Positions 48,100 to 59,825 of a stretch of 64,000 bases of DNA are shown piece by piece. The translations under genes and the position numbers were made by a program. Source of the stretch: Taenia hydatigena (lineage: Eukaryota > Platyhelminthes > Cestoda > Cyclophyllidea > Taeniidae). Below the pieces are notes generated by a model. It had not been told where the DNA came from. It was given only the letters and a program-made list of their open reading frames with translations, and ran no database searches. The DNA is taken from contig JADWOT020001351.1 in NCBI GenBank assembly GCA_036345935.2, positions 47,976 through 111,975 on the forward strand. The letters are read 5' to 3'. Numbering within the stretch: the first letter of the stretch is position 1; each line of letters starts with the position of its first letter.

Positions 48100-50890
48100 G
48101 CTTATTGTTCCTTTGGGAAAGGATGGGAATTGCCAAACAATTGTAAGGCAGTAGCTGAAGCTCTCCTGATTTGCCATTGGATAGTGAATTATTTTAACGG
48201 AGGAGTTGCGGCGAGTGAGGTCTAATTTGTTAGAGACAATTGGAAAATCCCACTAGGCACTTGGCCTTACATGGTGCCAAAGTCATAGCATTATTCCCAT
48301 GGAATATTTTATGGTTTGCATATGAACATCTGTCAATGGCGGTAGATGTTGATTTTGCGTGCAAGATTTGTCAGCGCAGTACATCTGTGTTGGAATAGTC
48401 AGCTTCGCAAGGATCGTGGATCACGGTTTATACTAATGAGCGACCTCACATCATGCATTTTTGTTGCATGATTTGAGCCTACAAGCAGGGATGTCAGAGC
48501 ACATATCACTAAGCCCGATGCAATTTGTGATAGCAGATTTGAAACACCAGCAGTCTAACCATACGAACCACTGAAGCGTGGTTGACGTGTTAATTAGTTA
48601 AGCAGCGTCGCAGTTGCGATTTATGGGCTCAGTAACATAATTGTGCGGATTCTATTGTATATAGCAAGCACGGATATTTTAATTATGCTTTGCATTTGAG
48701 TATATCATGCATCACATTTCAACAACCAAGATGCTGGCTATTTTTAAAGCTTTCTGTTGATCAAGTGTCACTTCCTCAGCGAAAACCGAAAGGCGATAGA
48801 TACGAGAACATCGAGCAATACTAAGAAAGAAACGTTCCTAAGGGACGGCAAGAGCACTTATGCAATTAAGAAAAATTATGTGATTTATTTGCCTTGTAAT
48901 TAGTAGCTTTCTAATATATTTACAAAAGTACTTCCATTTTTACCTTTATTCTTGCGAGTCTTCAAATGTTCCTCGATATTGGTCCCACTAGGACAGAAAT
49001 TCCATTGTGGTAGGTATATTTGAGGGATTGGCAGGATATTCTGGCAACGCCAATCTAGGTATGCTTTAAAAACTTTGTTTCAAAACTTCAAATAGAAGTT
49101 GTTGTCCACATTTTGTCCTCTACGATTGCATTGGATGCTTTACATGGTTCCTCAGCGTTGTTATTCTAAAGCATATTTTTTGCGGAAAGAGTTTTCTTGG
49201 TGTCATAGTTACACTTTTGATTGTTCGCTTGCACACTTGAAAAGGATGGCAATACAGTTGATGGGATAGAGCACATAAGTATATAAGTGTTTTCTTCACG
49301 TGAATTAGCATTCATAGTGTAGGGCGATCCACCAATTACTGCACAATTATGCATTGTTGTGACACCAAGAAGAGGTTACTCGTGCTTAAATAGATCAAAT
49401 TGTGAGGAGTAGTATGCGGTGCCTTAACAATTTATATAATTCCCTTCTTAGTAAAGGCAGCAACAGGAAACCTGCATCATCTGATTAGTAAATCACTTCC
49501 ATCTCGTTTGTTAGACGCTGTTACTGTACCAGTTTAGGAACAAGAACACGAAAACCGCGCAATTATTACACATTTTCCTTATTATTAGCAATAAGAAAAC
49601 AAGGTTGCTTAATTTGAAAACTCTTCATCATTTTTGTTGGCTGCTCCCTTTTTGGACATTTATGCAATCTTGCAGCACTCATCATGTAGATCCGAAATGT
49701 GTACGAAGAGGTTTATGTCAACAACGTTGGGATGGGTGATGTCAGCGCAGTATTTTGAAAAGCTGAATTAGCTTAAAACGGGTGAGCTATTCGATTCCCA
49801 TCTTTCACTCCATTTACAAAAGTGTACCCACGCGAGCAGTTTTGACGCATAGTGATGAATGTGACCGCTTATGACTTAATTGAGGTTATGATACAAGTTC
49901 TGTTTTTGTGGCTGAACCAAACCATTTGCTTCTCATTATAACTTAATCGGATACGACAGCCACTAAGGTACACATGCGTACCTGCAGTCAAGCGTGGCTA
50001 CACTGTGAAAGAAGAGGCCTTGAAATGGAGGTAATTTAGATTGAAGTGATGGTACTCAAAGTGGTGAGTCCAGTGAATTTATTCTCGCAATGCAAGCGCA
50101 TCCTAAGAATTAAACGGTGGGACTTCGCTGTCACTGCAGGCTTTATGCGCATGTATATAAATACGGCTATAATACGCTTGGAACGAAACCATTAAAAGGG
50201 CCTTCAATTAACTTTATTTAATTTAAAATGATTCCATTGCGTTGGTTAAGAGGTACCCCTAACTCATTGTTCAGGTTTGCCGAGAAGCAAGAAGGTGTTT
50301 TGAGTTCACAAACCTACCGATAGAACCAAAAGTCCGCCGCTTTTGAATTTTGGTTGGAGGCAAGTTTGATCGCAGATTTAACGCAGTTCCTCAAATCATC
50401 TAACTAAGCAGCCGAAGACTTGTTACCGAATCGCGCGATTAAGCTAGCATTATTTCCTCAGCTAATCTTGCTATTTAGCGATTCATATTGACAAATATGC
50501 ACACATAATTGAACTGCGATGTAACGTTCACAAGCCGCTAACTAACGCAAGGTCACGGTATGCTGCAAACAATGGCGACCAGAGGCTCGTCATGCAAGTG
50601 GCTTTCTTAATGGTACACATGTAACAGAAACACTTGAAATGGTGGAAGTTAGACTGTCAGTGATAAAGATGGCAGATGCCGATAAACACCTTCAGCTTGG
50701 AGTTAAACAAGAGACCAGAGGCAATTCAGGTTTGCATTGATAATCTTCGATTGCATTCCCATGCAAGTAATTCATTATGCTAAAATAGTGACTCAGGCGT
50801 TGGCTGTTGAGTAAAGAAATAGTCTTATCGCGAATTTGCAGGGACTTTTGCTATTAAACGTACACGAGAACCGCATGGCTGTGTTCATCA
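48100..50890. other. no supported gene
   Basis: AT-rich sequence without exon candidates that have good sites at both ends. A stretch near 49.7-50.1 kb faintly resembles landmarks of the 40-44 kb duplication (CAACGTTGGGATGGGT; GGACTTCGCTGTCACTGC) but the spacing does not fit well. Confidence 0.3.
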
Positions 50891-50900
50891 TTACAATCAG

Positions 50901-50978
50901 AATAGGTGGAATTATACCAAATGTATATATTTGCCACTTCCACATCAAACAAAAGTACAACCTTTTGTGGTGCCGCAT
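50901..50978 (+). CDS. candidate 26-codon exon
   Basis: Acceptor GCTGTGTTCATCATTACAATCAG and donor CCGCAT|GTAAGG bound a fully open phase-0 segment that reads NRWNYTKCIYLPLPHQTKVQ then PFVVPH. Function unknown; it may belong with the 47-48 and 52.0 kb exons. Confidence 0.45.
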
Positions 50979-51239
50979 GTAAGGACCCGTGCCAGATCAG
51001 AATTCAGAGCTCTTACCATTAAACAACACATGACGTTAAATGGTGGAATTATGGATTTGAACAATGCAAGTTACGAAGTACAATGCATTTCAGTGTTCAG
51101 TGTAAATAAATGTGTCAACGTAATTGTGAGCCTAGGATAGGAAGGATTGAATTGAAGACGGAAAGGCCAGCATGCATTTGCTGTGATGATGCAGCGGAAA
51201 GCTGTATTGGCTAGTAGAAGGGAAGAAAGGGTGAGCAAT

Positions 51240-51490
51240 GAAGGCTTGTAGACGCTGGCGACCGCGCCACGTGGCGGCTTCTGGTCTGCGTCGCACCATG
51301 GAGGTTGTGCTACGCTGGTGCGGGTTAGTACACATGTGGATGACGCTAGTGGAAGGCTCGCAGCGGCGTAAAGACCTCTGGTGTCCGTCCAGCCATGGAG
51401 GTAGTGCTACGTCGGTGTGGGTTAGTACATGCGTGCTGGAGCATGGTGGAAGAAAGCCCGCGGGCGGGCGGTTGCTGGCACACTTTATTT
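51240..51490. repeat. GC-rich ~97-bp tandem duplication
   Basis: CCATGGAGGTTGTGCTACGC (51296) and CCATGGAGGTAGTGCTACGT (51393) start two copies of a unit with GGGTTAGTACA downstream and CTCTGGTGTCCGTCCAGC or its variant upstream. The block is far more GC-rich than its surroundings and is open in several frames on both strands, including 131- and 152-codon frames. I take these frames as composition artefacts. A pyrimidine-rich stretch (51500-51600) follows. Confidence 0.6.
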
Positions 51491-52041
51491 CTTCCTTCTC
51501 ATTTACTCCCCACCCAACATTACCCACCTCCTCCTCCTCATTCTTTCGCCACCTTCCCTACCCCATTTGTGCGCCTTCACACCCATGCCACTTGTCATCA
51601 CGCATCGCCTTAACAACCAATGAAGCCATCGCCATGGCGCACATCTCACCCAAACAACTGGGTGGTGCATATCAAGCCATCTTTGGTCATTCGTAGCTCT
51701 CATATTTGATTGGAATCTTCATCCGCATATGTCTTGGACTTACGGTTAAGTCCGTTTGTTTTCAAGCATCGCAATAATTATAAGTCTTGCATACGTTAGA
51801 AGTTATTAAATATGAAGGAATTGGATGGTAAATCGATTAATAGATGGATGATTGGGCAGAACGGTTAATTTGATCCTGAATTTTTCGTCAACGAGAGAGT
51901 CGCTATTCTTACATAGTATTTTATGTAATCAGAGTCAGTTTCGGACACGTTTACCTCAGTAGGGCGAAGCGTATAAGTTGAGACTACAGTTATCTGCTTA
52001 CAAAAATTCGTTTGTGTCAAATAGATTTTGCCTTTGAACAG

Positions 52042-52132
52042 ACCTCTTAAAAGTTTTATAGGTGGCATATCCAACAGCATCGCTGATTCTGAGGAGGATT
52101 TCAATAGAGCAACGGGGCATGCTTTCACTTAT
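52042..52132 (+). CDS. candidate 30-codon exon
   Basis: Acceptor TAGATTTTGCCTTTGAACAG and a GTATGC donor after TTCACTTAT bound an open segment reading PLKSFIGGISNSIADSEEDF then NRATGHAFTY. The acidic SEEDF block and composition look genuine. Phase needed upstream: two bases. An opposing 157-codon frame (51998-52471, minus) is present but has no splice support. Confidence 0.4.
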
Positions 52133-52903
52133 GTATGCATTCATATGCACATTAATGCATGTACACATAAGGTGCATCTTAAAATTACAATCTATCAACC
52201 TTGGTGCACGTATTCCAAACGTGCAAAGCATGGGATGATGTTTCTGAACGGCGCTGAGCCCAATTTTTATGTGTAGGCACCTATTATGGCCAAATGAAAG
52301 GCGAGACGCGCGATCGTCTGCGGCAAAGCTTACAGCGAATATAATGAGTAGGCAGGGGCACATCCTAGACCAACTCTCAACCAGACATGTGATTACAACG
52401 CAGATCAGTTGTCGTCGTGTGGTTGGCCAAAACTTTGAGCGACACAGGCTTCCTGCTAGAATCCACGGCACTTAAGTTGATTCCTCGTTATGCGTCCCAA
52501 GTGATGAGCTATTAGTTAAGCTTAGTTCTTTTTCTGTAAAGAATGAGAAAATGCTTATCAAAGAAGACGCCCTAATGTACTGGGTAGTTCAAGGGACTTT
52601 ACTTTGATATATTTAAAACTATGCCCAGTAACATTTGGCCATAAGCAAAAACTATGTGAAATGGAGTGTAGGCAAATCTATGAGCTGTCGCTCCAGGTAA
52701 ACTAAACGATGAAAGCCTAATTACCTGAAATCATGCTACAGAGCTTCTGACACTGTACCGTTCCTTAATTTTACGTGTGGATCAAGCGCAGAAGAGCAAC
52801 AGTCGCGTATTTAAGTGCCCTCATGCCAGTGCGGGCATGATTTATTGAAATCTGCGTTGTGCTCTAGAAAACAAGTTGTACATTTTCCAAGAATAAACAG
52901 ATG

Positions 52904-52976
52904 TACCCTGAGCGGGATTCGAACCCGCAATCTTCGGCTTCGGAAACCGACGCTTTATCCATTAGGCCACCAAGAC
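52904..52976 (-). tRNA. tRNA-Arg (anticodon CCG)
   Basis: The 73-nt minus-strand sequence folds as a cloverleaf: acceptor GTCTTGG with TCAGGGT, anticodon stem TCGGT/GCCGA with loop TTCCGAA (anticodon CCG, reads CGG) and T arm GCGGG-TTCGAAT-CCCGC. The D arm has the usual GCC-TAATGGATAA start. Internal Pol III promoters are exact: A box TGGCCTAATGG and B box GGTTCGAATCC. There is no intron. Oddities: the acceptor stem relies on several G:U pairs, including the first, and the D stem has one mismatch. No T4 run follows closely; the first TTTT on the transcribed strand is about 33 nt beyond the 3' end (52868-52871). It may be a working gene or a tRNA-derived copy; the perfect boxes favour a gene. 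Confidence 0.75.
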
Positions 52977-52999
52977 TCGTTTCTACCAAAAAGAACGAA

Positions 53000-55440
53000 G
53001 TATGCATTCGGAAAATTCCACTAGCTGATTAATTAAATCCAATTGATAAGTCTACTTCATGGATTCACCTTCACCATAGAAAGGGCATTCTGAGAAAAAG
53101 TTAGAGACCTCTGTTTGCGTTTAATTAGGCTGGGAATGCAGACTGCATAAAAAACCATCTATTCTATTAATGTTGCACCACTTCTGAGTGCATGAGTGAG
53201 GTAGGGTTGCGGTTAGGTTTGGGGTTTAGGGGATGTCAAAGAGGTGACGGGATGGGTAGCCCTAACCACTAAGAATGCCTTCCTAAACACCCAGTTCAGA
53301 AGTGACATTTAGTCTGCACCGAAAATCACGTTGGGAGAACTGAGATTAAAGACACTTCAATTTAGCATCGAACCATTCAAAGCGACATAGTAACATGAAA
53401 TAAGGATGGGAGGAAAATGATCAGATTATGCTTTTGGATTTTAACTTAGTTGTTATGAAGGAATTTAATCAATTGCAAAGAATAACCACTTAGGCCATCG
53501 CTTTGATAAAATAAAGAACGAGCGAACTTTCTTAGACGTAATTGAAAGAAGACCATCTAATGAAATAGACCTCAAACGCAAAGTCTTAACAAAGTTGTTT
53601 GATGCATGATGGGAAGGTGACATCCGAGGAGTAAAGACAAGCCCAAACTACGCAGAGGAGCAGAAGCGCCTGCCTGCAAAACATCCAGATGGTGTCAAGC
53701 ACTTTCACCTAGAGACCAGTGACCGGAGACGGAAATGCTACATGATTAGTAAAAATTAGTTGGTTATCACTCGTTAGCCCACTAGAAAAAAGTGAATGTG
53801 TAGGAAATGCTACTGACGTGCTTTGCGAAACCAAAAAGACGCCACTGTCACATTATTTAGGCAAGTCACGTCTTCCTCTCAGTGGGCAAGTATTCAGTAA
53901 TGATTCACTAACCCTCGCTATTTTCTAGAGGTCTTCTCTAAACATATTCGCATTTCATCAAATTCTATAGAGCAGATAGATATCAGCTATGAGCTTCGTT
54001 GGACTTCTGTACGTGACTGATGCACCTTAAAAATCGGCATCTGCAGTGCATCACACGCGCGCGCAACCGCACAAAATGTAGTTTCTTAGATATGGAGTGG
54101 GAAATGCTTCAGCCTTGTGAGGTGACCAATGTGCAGGCAGTTCAGTAATAACCGATAATGAAACTCTTATTCGCCCATTGACTGTGGCAACACGTAATTT
54201 CTGACCACAAGTTATTCGGTCAGATGACCATTTAGAAAAATGCTCCACACGCGTAAGTAGGAGATGTAAGAATAAAATGTTCATGAATTTCCAGGCCTGC
54301 TGCCTGTGACACACCATTTTATGGCATCTAGTATGTAGTCATGCGGTCCAACTTCATCACATTTGCCTAAATTCCGAGGAAGAGATGAACCAACTGCTGC
54401 ATCACTACTCACGCTACGCATTGCTTTTGACTACTCTTGGCACATTGATCCAGATTAAGACAAGCTATGCGAATGTGTGTTCCGATTTTATTTGATACGA
54501 GAAACCTTTTAAACGTAAGGTCCTCTAACTGATCAGAGATCGCCAAAATTAAACTTCTTTTGCCATTTGGTCACGAGGGGTACGCTTTACTACTGTCCCT
54601 TGCACCTTTACCAAATACCCGTACATAGACTGGACAAATAGCTGACTTCCGACTTAGTTTAGAATCGATGTTAAACTTCACTCAGTTTTAGCCAGTGATT
54701 ACCGTATCGATACTACTGCGCGTGTTTTCAAGTCTTTACAAGTGACTGCTCATACCATTGTTATATTATCGAGCTTTATGCGACTTGACAAAAGCAAAGG
54801 TCCAGGTACTAGGCTGCAAAATATTACTAAATGTTAGGTATTTATACCCGTAAAAAAACTAACAAAAAGGAAGGAATCTATAGTAGTAAGTTGTATGGTG
54901 ATAACGTTGCGAAATCGAAACGAATGCTACTCAAAATGTCCAACCGAGAGCTGGGAAGTCCATACAATATAAGTCGTTTGGCTGGGTCGTATTAACACAA
55001 GTTTGTAGCAGAGCACAATCGCTCGTACACAAAAATCAGGCAGCATTCCTGATATTGTGAAATATTAACACATATGGATCACCTTTGTGGAAGATTAACA
55101 TCCAGAGAGTGGTCCTTCAGGTGCCGTGTTATAATTCATGGCGCATAATGTTAGCAATTAGAAAGTAAAGTTCTCAAATAATCGATAGCCAACTAATGAG
55201 TCTTCAGCGTCTTTCGGCTAGCTTGAAGATGTAAACAAAACAAAAATTGTAACGAAATATCAGTGAATATAAAGAGTCAGATAGCTTAAGCTAAATCCGA
55301 TTAGCACTTAAAATAGGAAGAAGAAGACTTGCCATTCGTACAAGGCAGACGTCTTGAAGTCCTCCACCTTTTTTTTGCAAAGATAACGACCAAATGAACC
55401 ACCTGTGGTCCAGTTCTCACCATCTCCTGAGATCACTCGG
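53000..55440. other. no supported gene
   Basis: 53201-53232 holds a degenerate telomere-like tract (GTAGGGTTGCGGTTAGGTTT then GGGGTTTAGGGG). A minus-strand frame at 54051-54317 (WSSDRITCGQKLRVATVNGR) has plausible composition but no clear splice sites. The rest shows nothing recognisable. Confidence 0.3.
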
Positions 55441-55454
55441 CTCCACCACCTCAG

Positions 55455-55581
55455 GTGTCTGCACTCTCGACACCACACTAATGAACCGAGTCACCAAACT
55501 CATGCCTTCACCAAAAGGCACTGAGGAGACAGCAGTGGCAGCAGAACCATCTGCATTAGTGCCCTTGATTGTATCAGGAAG
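55455..55581 (+). CDS. 41-codon exon of an unknown gene
   Basis: A pyrimidine-rich acceptor (CACTCGGCTCCACCACCTCAG) and an exact GGAAG|GTAAGC donor bound a single fully open frame. It reads VCTLDTTLMNRVTKLMPSPK then GTEETAVAAEPSALVPLIVS. Phase is one base in and two bases left. The Ala/Thr/Pro-rich second half looks like a linker. An opposing minus-strand frame is open as a shadow. Function unknown. Confidence 0.5.
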
Positions 55582-55769
55582 GTAAGCAGACAGCAAAGCA
55601 AGTCTGAGGCTTTGCTGAGGAACTGGATGATATAAACAACGATAAAATGGAAGCATGATGAATGGTAGAAGGCGGTAGAATTCGAATGCATGTGCATGGT
55701 TGTTAGTTGTGTTATGAGCCCTAAAACTCTTTGGTTCTGGATCAACAGAGATGAAGAAGATCGTCTTTG

Positions 55770-57000
55770 TAGATTATATTCCCAGCCACACCTGCATTGT
55801 CCGACTGTAAAAAAAGCTGCCGTTATCTCTTACAGACGGAATCGGGCTGCTGGTTCCTAATTCCAATCCATTTTGGATCAACATGAGCAAAATTGAACAG
55901 AGCTTTGAGTCCTTACTATCTCTGAGTTTCTTACCTCAATATAATCGTCGCGCTTTCCCACAGCTGGATTTTAAAGCATGAACTACTACAAGCTAGACGC
56001 TTTTATTGTTGACTATACACTAATTTTAAAAGTTGATAAGGAAACAACTGTAAGCAAATACTGAATGAAATAAGGCGCTATGCTGTAATTCTCTTTACTT
56101 CTGCATCCAAGCAAACGCATTAAGCGTAGCTCCGTATACTTGTGTTACTTTAGCTCCCTTTACCAAAATGGGCTCCTTCAATATGGGTTAGCCATAAGTA
56201 AGAACTTAAATCATTGTGCATAAAAGCTAAAAGTAGATTGCAGATTGTATCAAAATCATTCGCATTGCATTGCAGTTAATTCTATTTTAATGCTTTACAA
56301 AAGAACTGCGCTTCACGGCCACGGAGGTAAGCTAACATTTGATACCCAGCTTTAAGTAATTCCAGATCAAATTAAAAGTTATGGCGCAATTGACACCCGC
56401 GCTTTCTCCCCTTTTCGTTACAGCACACTCCATTTTCAACTGCATAACTCAAAATGATGTTGTTTTAAGGGAGACCTGCGTGTATACCATGGTAGTAAGT
56501 CAACCACCGATTTTTTGATTGCATATGTTTCAAAATCGAAACGAGAAAAAGATTGAGTGCATTGCACTGTGGCTAATTCGCTAGGTTTACAAGTTTACTG
56601 TCCTGTGCATGAACCGGTCCACACCACCAGTTAAAACTTAGCATCAATTAATCATTTCTATTCAGGTGAAACAAAGTAGGCAGCTCCTCTGTTGTTAACT
56701 CCTTTTCATTCCTTGTCCCGAAAACATCTAACAACAACCCTGTGACTGCTAAATAACCCGACTATTTATTTGAAACGCAGTTTACGGATGTGGGCATTGT
56801 AGCAACAAGTTAAAAGCAATTTTCGTTGCGCATTGAGGATTAAACTCTTTGACGTAGTTGGTGAAGATGGATTGTCTAGCAAAAAACTGTTGTTAATTTT
56901 ATGCACAAAGATATGATTAGCAACCATAAAATGCAATTTTATTTTTACCTGAGTTGAATGTGAGGCAATGGCAACGCTGGAATTCTGGCTCTGAACTGTT
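55770..57000 (-). repeat. diverged segmental duplication, copy 2 (partner 23265-24400)
   Basis: See the partner for landmarks. On the minus strand the 56766-57104 frame (112 codons) contains SQNSSVAIASHSTQ before a CAG|GTAAAA, which lines up with a GTAAGA after CGTATCTTG in the partner. It continues LHFMVANHIF and INNSFLLDNPSSPTT. The segment equivalent to the partner's QVTFENITFCV carries TGA in place of the cysteine codon, so this copy is at least partly decayed. Confidence 0.5.
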
Positions 57001-57072
57001 CGAAGAATAGCCATGCTCGGCGAATCATGCTCGATCCAGACGAGGCATATTTTAGTGGAGTACAAGACCCAC

Positions 57073-57280
57073 ACTATCATTTGCAAAGTGTAATCCAACG
57101 TCATTCGGATAGGCTAGTACTATTTTGCAGGACAGGTTCCAATTTTGCCAAAATCATGGCATCTCAATGACGTGCAGTGTGTAATATCTTACCGAGGAAA
57201 AATGTGGAACCGCTAGTGGCCTTTAAAATGATGAGGGGATCAAGTGACCAAAAGATCTCTCCACTTTTTAGAGGTACGAA
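57073..57280 (-). CDS. two consecutive candidate exons of an unknown gene
   Basis: Exon 57193-57280 (29 codons) follows AGTCAACAGCAG and ends at CCTCG|GTAAGA; it reads FVPLKSGEIFWSLDPLIILK then ATSGSTFFL. Exon 57073-57119 follows CCTGTCCTGCAAAATAG and ends before GTGGGT; it reads LAYPNDVGLHFANDS. The join is in phase. The beta-strand-rich sequence suggests an extracellular domain (inference). These exons lie immediately upstream, on the same strand, of the duplicated 55.8-57.0 kb segment and may be the less repeated part of the same gene. Confidence 0.35.
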
Positions 57281-57399
57281 CTGCTGTTGACTTATGTCTC
57301 GGAAATCGCATGCATCATATGTATTTATTTTGTTTATAAATGACTCGTGATACATTTTATTCAACATACAGAATCAGATGACTATGATTCATAAATAAT

Positions 57400-58740
57400 T
57401 TTGGATAAAATTTGCCACTGCACATATGCATGATACCATATTTAACAATTTTAAAAATTTTCTTCTCACGTCATCCAGTTGTACCCCCAAATCGAACGTG
57501 ACGACAATGTCTTTTATCCATTCTTCCCATGCATAACCTCTACTTCGAATCCAGCGGTGGATACCTCAATTCCCACTGCAGGTATGGCTTATGTCACTTA
57601 TGGTTAGGCAGTGCTGTATTGCATTCTAGGCACTTACGTGTAAAATGCATAGCCGTAGTGTTTTTAGGTGGACAAATTCTTGTAAAGGCATACGTTTCGT
57701 AAAAGATGCATTCGTCAACTTATATTATGCAAGATAGACGTTGCCATAAGTTGACCACACTCTAAATGCCCCCTTCCATGCAACCTAGTCTCATTTTTGC
57801 ATTATGCACGGAGTCAAGGCTTGTTCGCATAAAATCGCTTTTTGCTGTGGCACTAATAGAACATAGAAAAGAGGGCTAAATTTCCATGAGACGCTACGGT
57901 AACTGGTTTTTATTCATTGTGAGTCTTAATGTGAGCAGTTTATTGATTGAATAATGTACTGAGGTAAGAGTTAGGAGAACTGACTGGGAATCCACCATTT
58001 TAAATGAAGAGATAAGAGAAATTTGAGAAAATAATGCAATTGCACTAGAGAGGTTGAAAGCACAATGAAGAAGAAGCAGCAGGCTTTGGCCAAAGGACAG
58101 AGAGTAGAGTGCGGAAGGTGGAAGCATGTGCTGTGTAGCGAAGGCTGAATTTAAAAATTCGAATGTTCTTCGTGATTTAACAGTAAAAGTGGACATTAGG
58201 CCTACTTCGAATCAGTCGCTAATGGCCTGCATGTTCTATTTGACACTGCATTAAATTAAACCCCTTTATTTCCTAGTTAAATGGTTCCTGTAAAGCAGCT
58301 ACCATTACTGTAGCAGTAGCTACGGCATTGACTCTAGAGTGGTTATCTAAATCCGGTTATTGGCTTTCAAAGCATCATGTTTAAGGTGCACTAAATTCAA
58401 GGCCAGTTTAGCAGGCGCACTGAAGTGGGACACTGATTTGAGGACAGGCCTTAACAATTCTCGGCCTCTGCATCCACTGTCGGGAGGAGAGTGGCCAGGT
58501 TAGACTGCACATTTGTTGGACCGAAATCTAATTGGAGAAAGCAGCTCTAACAGCAGATGCACTCGGGCTTGATTGGGGATAGAAATTGCGAAATCGCTGG
58601 TGGCATAGAGAGTGCTGTGCTATAAATGCTTTAAGCAGAGTACAGCGCTGAATGCTGTCGAATGGACATCATCCTCTGCACGAAATTGTTAGCCACACTT
58701 TTAGCAAATCGCTGACCTCTCAATTGTAATAGCCAACAGT
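57400..58740. other. no supported gene
   Basis: Mostly AT-rich. A minus-strand frame at 57894-58196 is open across a pyrimidine-rich tract and looks like intronic composition rather than coding sequence. Confidence 0.3.
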
Positions 58741-58748
58741 AGGGACGT

Positions 58749-59265
58749 CTGCAGTTGAAGTGGCGGGAGAGGAGGATTTGCTCGTGGTGAATCGATAGTC
58801 ACCATCTGACTGCAGTTGATTTGTCGGGGGGGGTGAATTTGCCTGTGGCGTAGGGCATTCTGACACAGACGAAGACCATCCAACATGGTTTGTCGGCGAA
58901 AATGCCTGAAACCACGAAAAGACTCCTTATACTTACTGCGGCCATGCATATATTTTTTTCAATTTTGAAGGCATATAGTCGATGCGAATCTCAGTTCATT
59001 GGGACCGTCAGCCTTTCACGAGACGGCCGACAGACAGGACCATACATGCCAATTCCATTCGTTCTCCCTTTTTGAGATTGTCATTCAAACGTTCATATAA
59101 TTCCTATCACCTGCGCAATGGGAAGCTACATGGGAACCCGCTGCACTGCGTTTAAAGAAGAATCTAAAAATGCAACAAGCGCAAAATGTCATCCTAGTCA
59201 CAATCTGTTGCCTGGATACAATCATGATTAATTTGTGAATAAAGTACTTTTGAGCTACTGGTGCA
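58749..59265. repeat. dispersed repeat, copy 2
   Basis: Partner of 19979-20492. It keeps two of the ~60-bp 5' units (CTGCAGTTGAAGTGGCGGG; CTGCAGTTGATTTGTCGG), the GACACAGACGAAGACCATCC block, GACAGGACCATACA and the end GTGAATAAAGTACTTTTGAG. Flanking sequence differs on both sides, which fixes the element ends to within a few bases. Confidence 0.7.
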
Positions 59266-59825
59266 TTAAGCTCTTCTGCTTTTAAATCAGAGAATCCCAT
59301 CTCGAGTACCCCTTAGCAGTAACGGGCAGATGGGTCTCTTCTAGAGTTGCTTGCATTGCAAATAAACTTAATTAATGATCATAGCTGCAACGCATCAAAT
59401 CTTAGGGAGATACACTCTACCAAAGGCAAAAAGTAAATGGGTTTGCTAGTGCAGATTAGCGCCGTTGATTGTCATTTACTCGACCGTCGTTAAATCACGT
59501 AATCACTTCGTATTGCACATCTTTCGGTCAAAAGCGGTCATACTAGACGCATTTTACAACGCGTGCGGAAGAGTCAGGAAATATTTTAATATATTTCGCG
59601 CAGCTTTGCCTTACGCACATCATTTTCGGCATAAGAAGTAAGTAAAAAATAGAAAATGGAAGATTTTCTTAGCAACATTGACTCCCAATCTTTAACGTGG
59701 AACAGAAATCACATCACCGCTTAGAACCTCTCAGTTTACAGAGTAACCGAAACTTCAGAGGTACACCTCAACGTTGCCGTAAAATCATTCTCTCGACCCC
59801 GGCATCTCCTTCGAAATTTTTTCAG

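Noticed and set aside
51132..51696. 131-codon (minus) and 152-codon (plus) open frames
   Set aside because: They overlap on opposite strands across a GC-rich tandem repeat and a pyrimidine-rich run; composition explains the absence of stops.
51998..52471. 157-codon minus-strand frame
   Set aside because: It opposes a better-supported plus-strand exon at 52042-52132, lacks splice sites and shows no protein-like pattern across its length.
52815..53024. 69-codon frame containing SGIRTRNLRLRKPTLYPLGH
   Set aside because: This is the translation of the antisense strand of the tRNA-Arg gene, a well-known annotation artefact.
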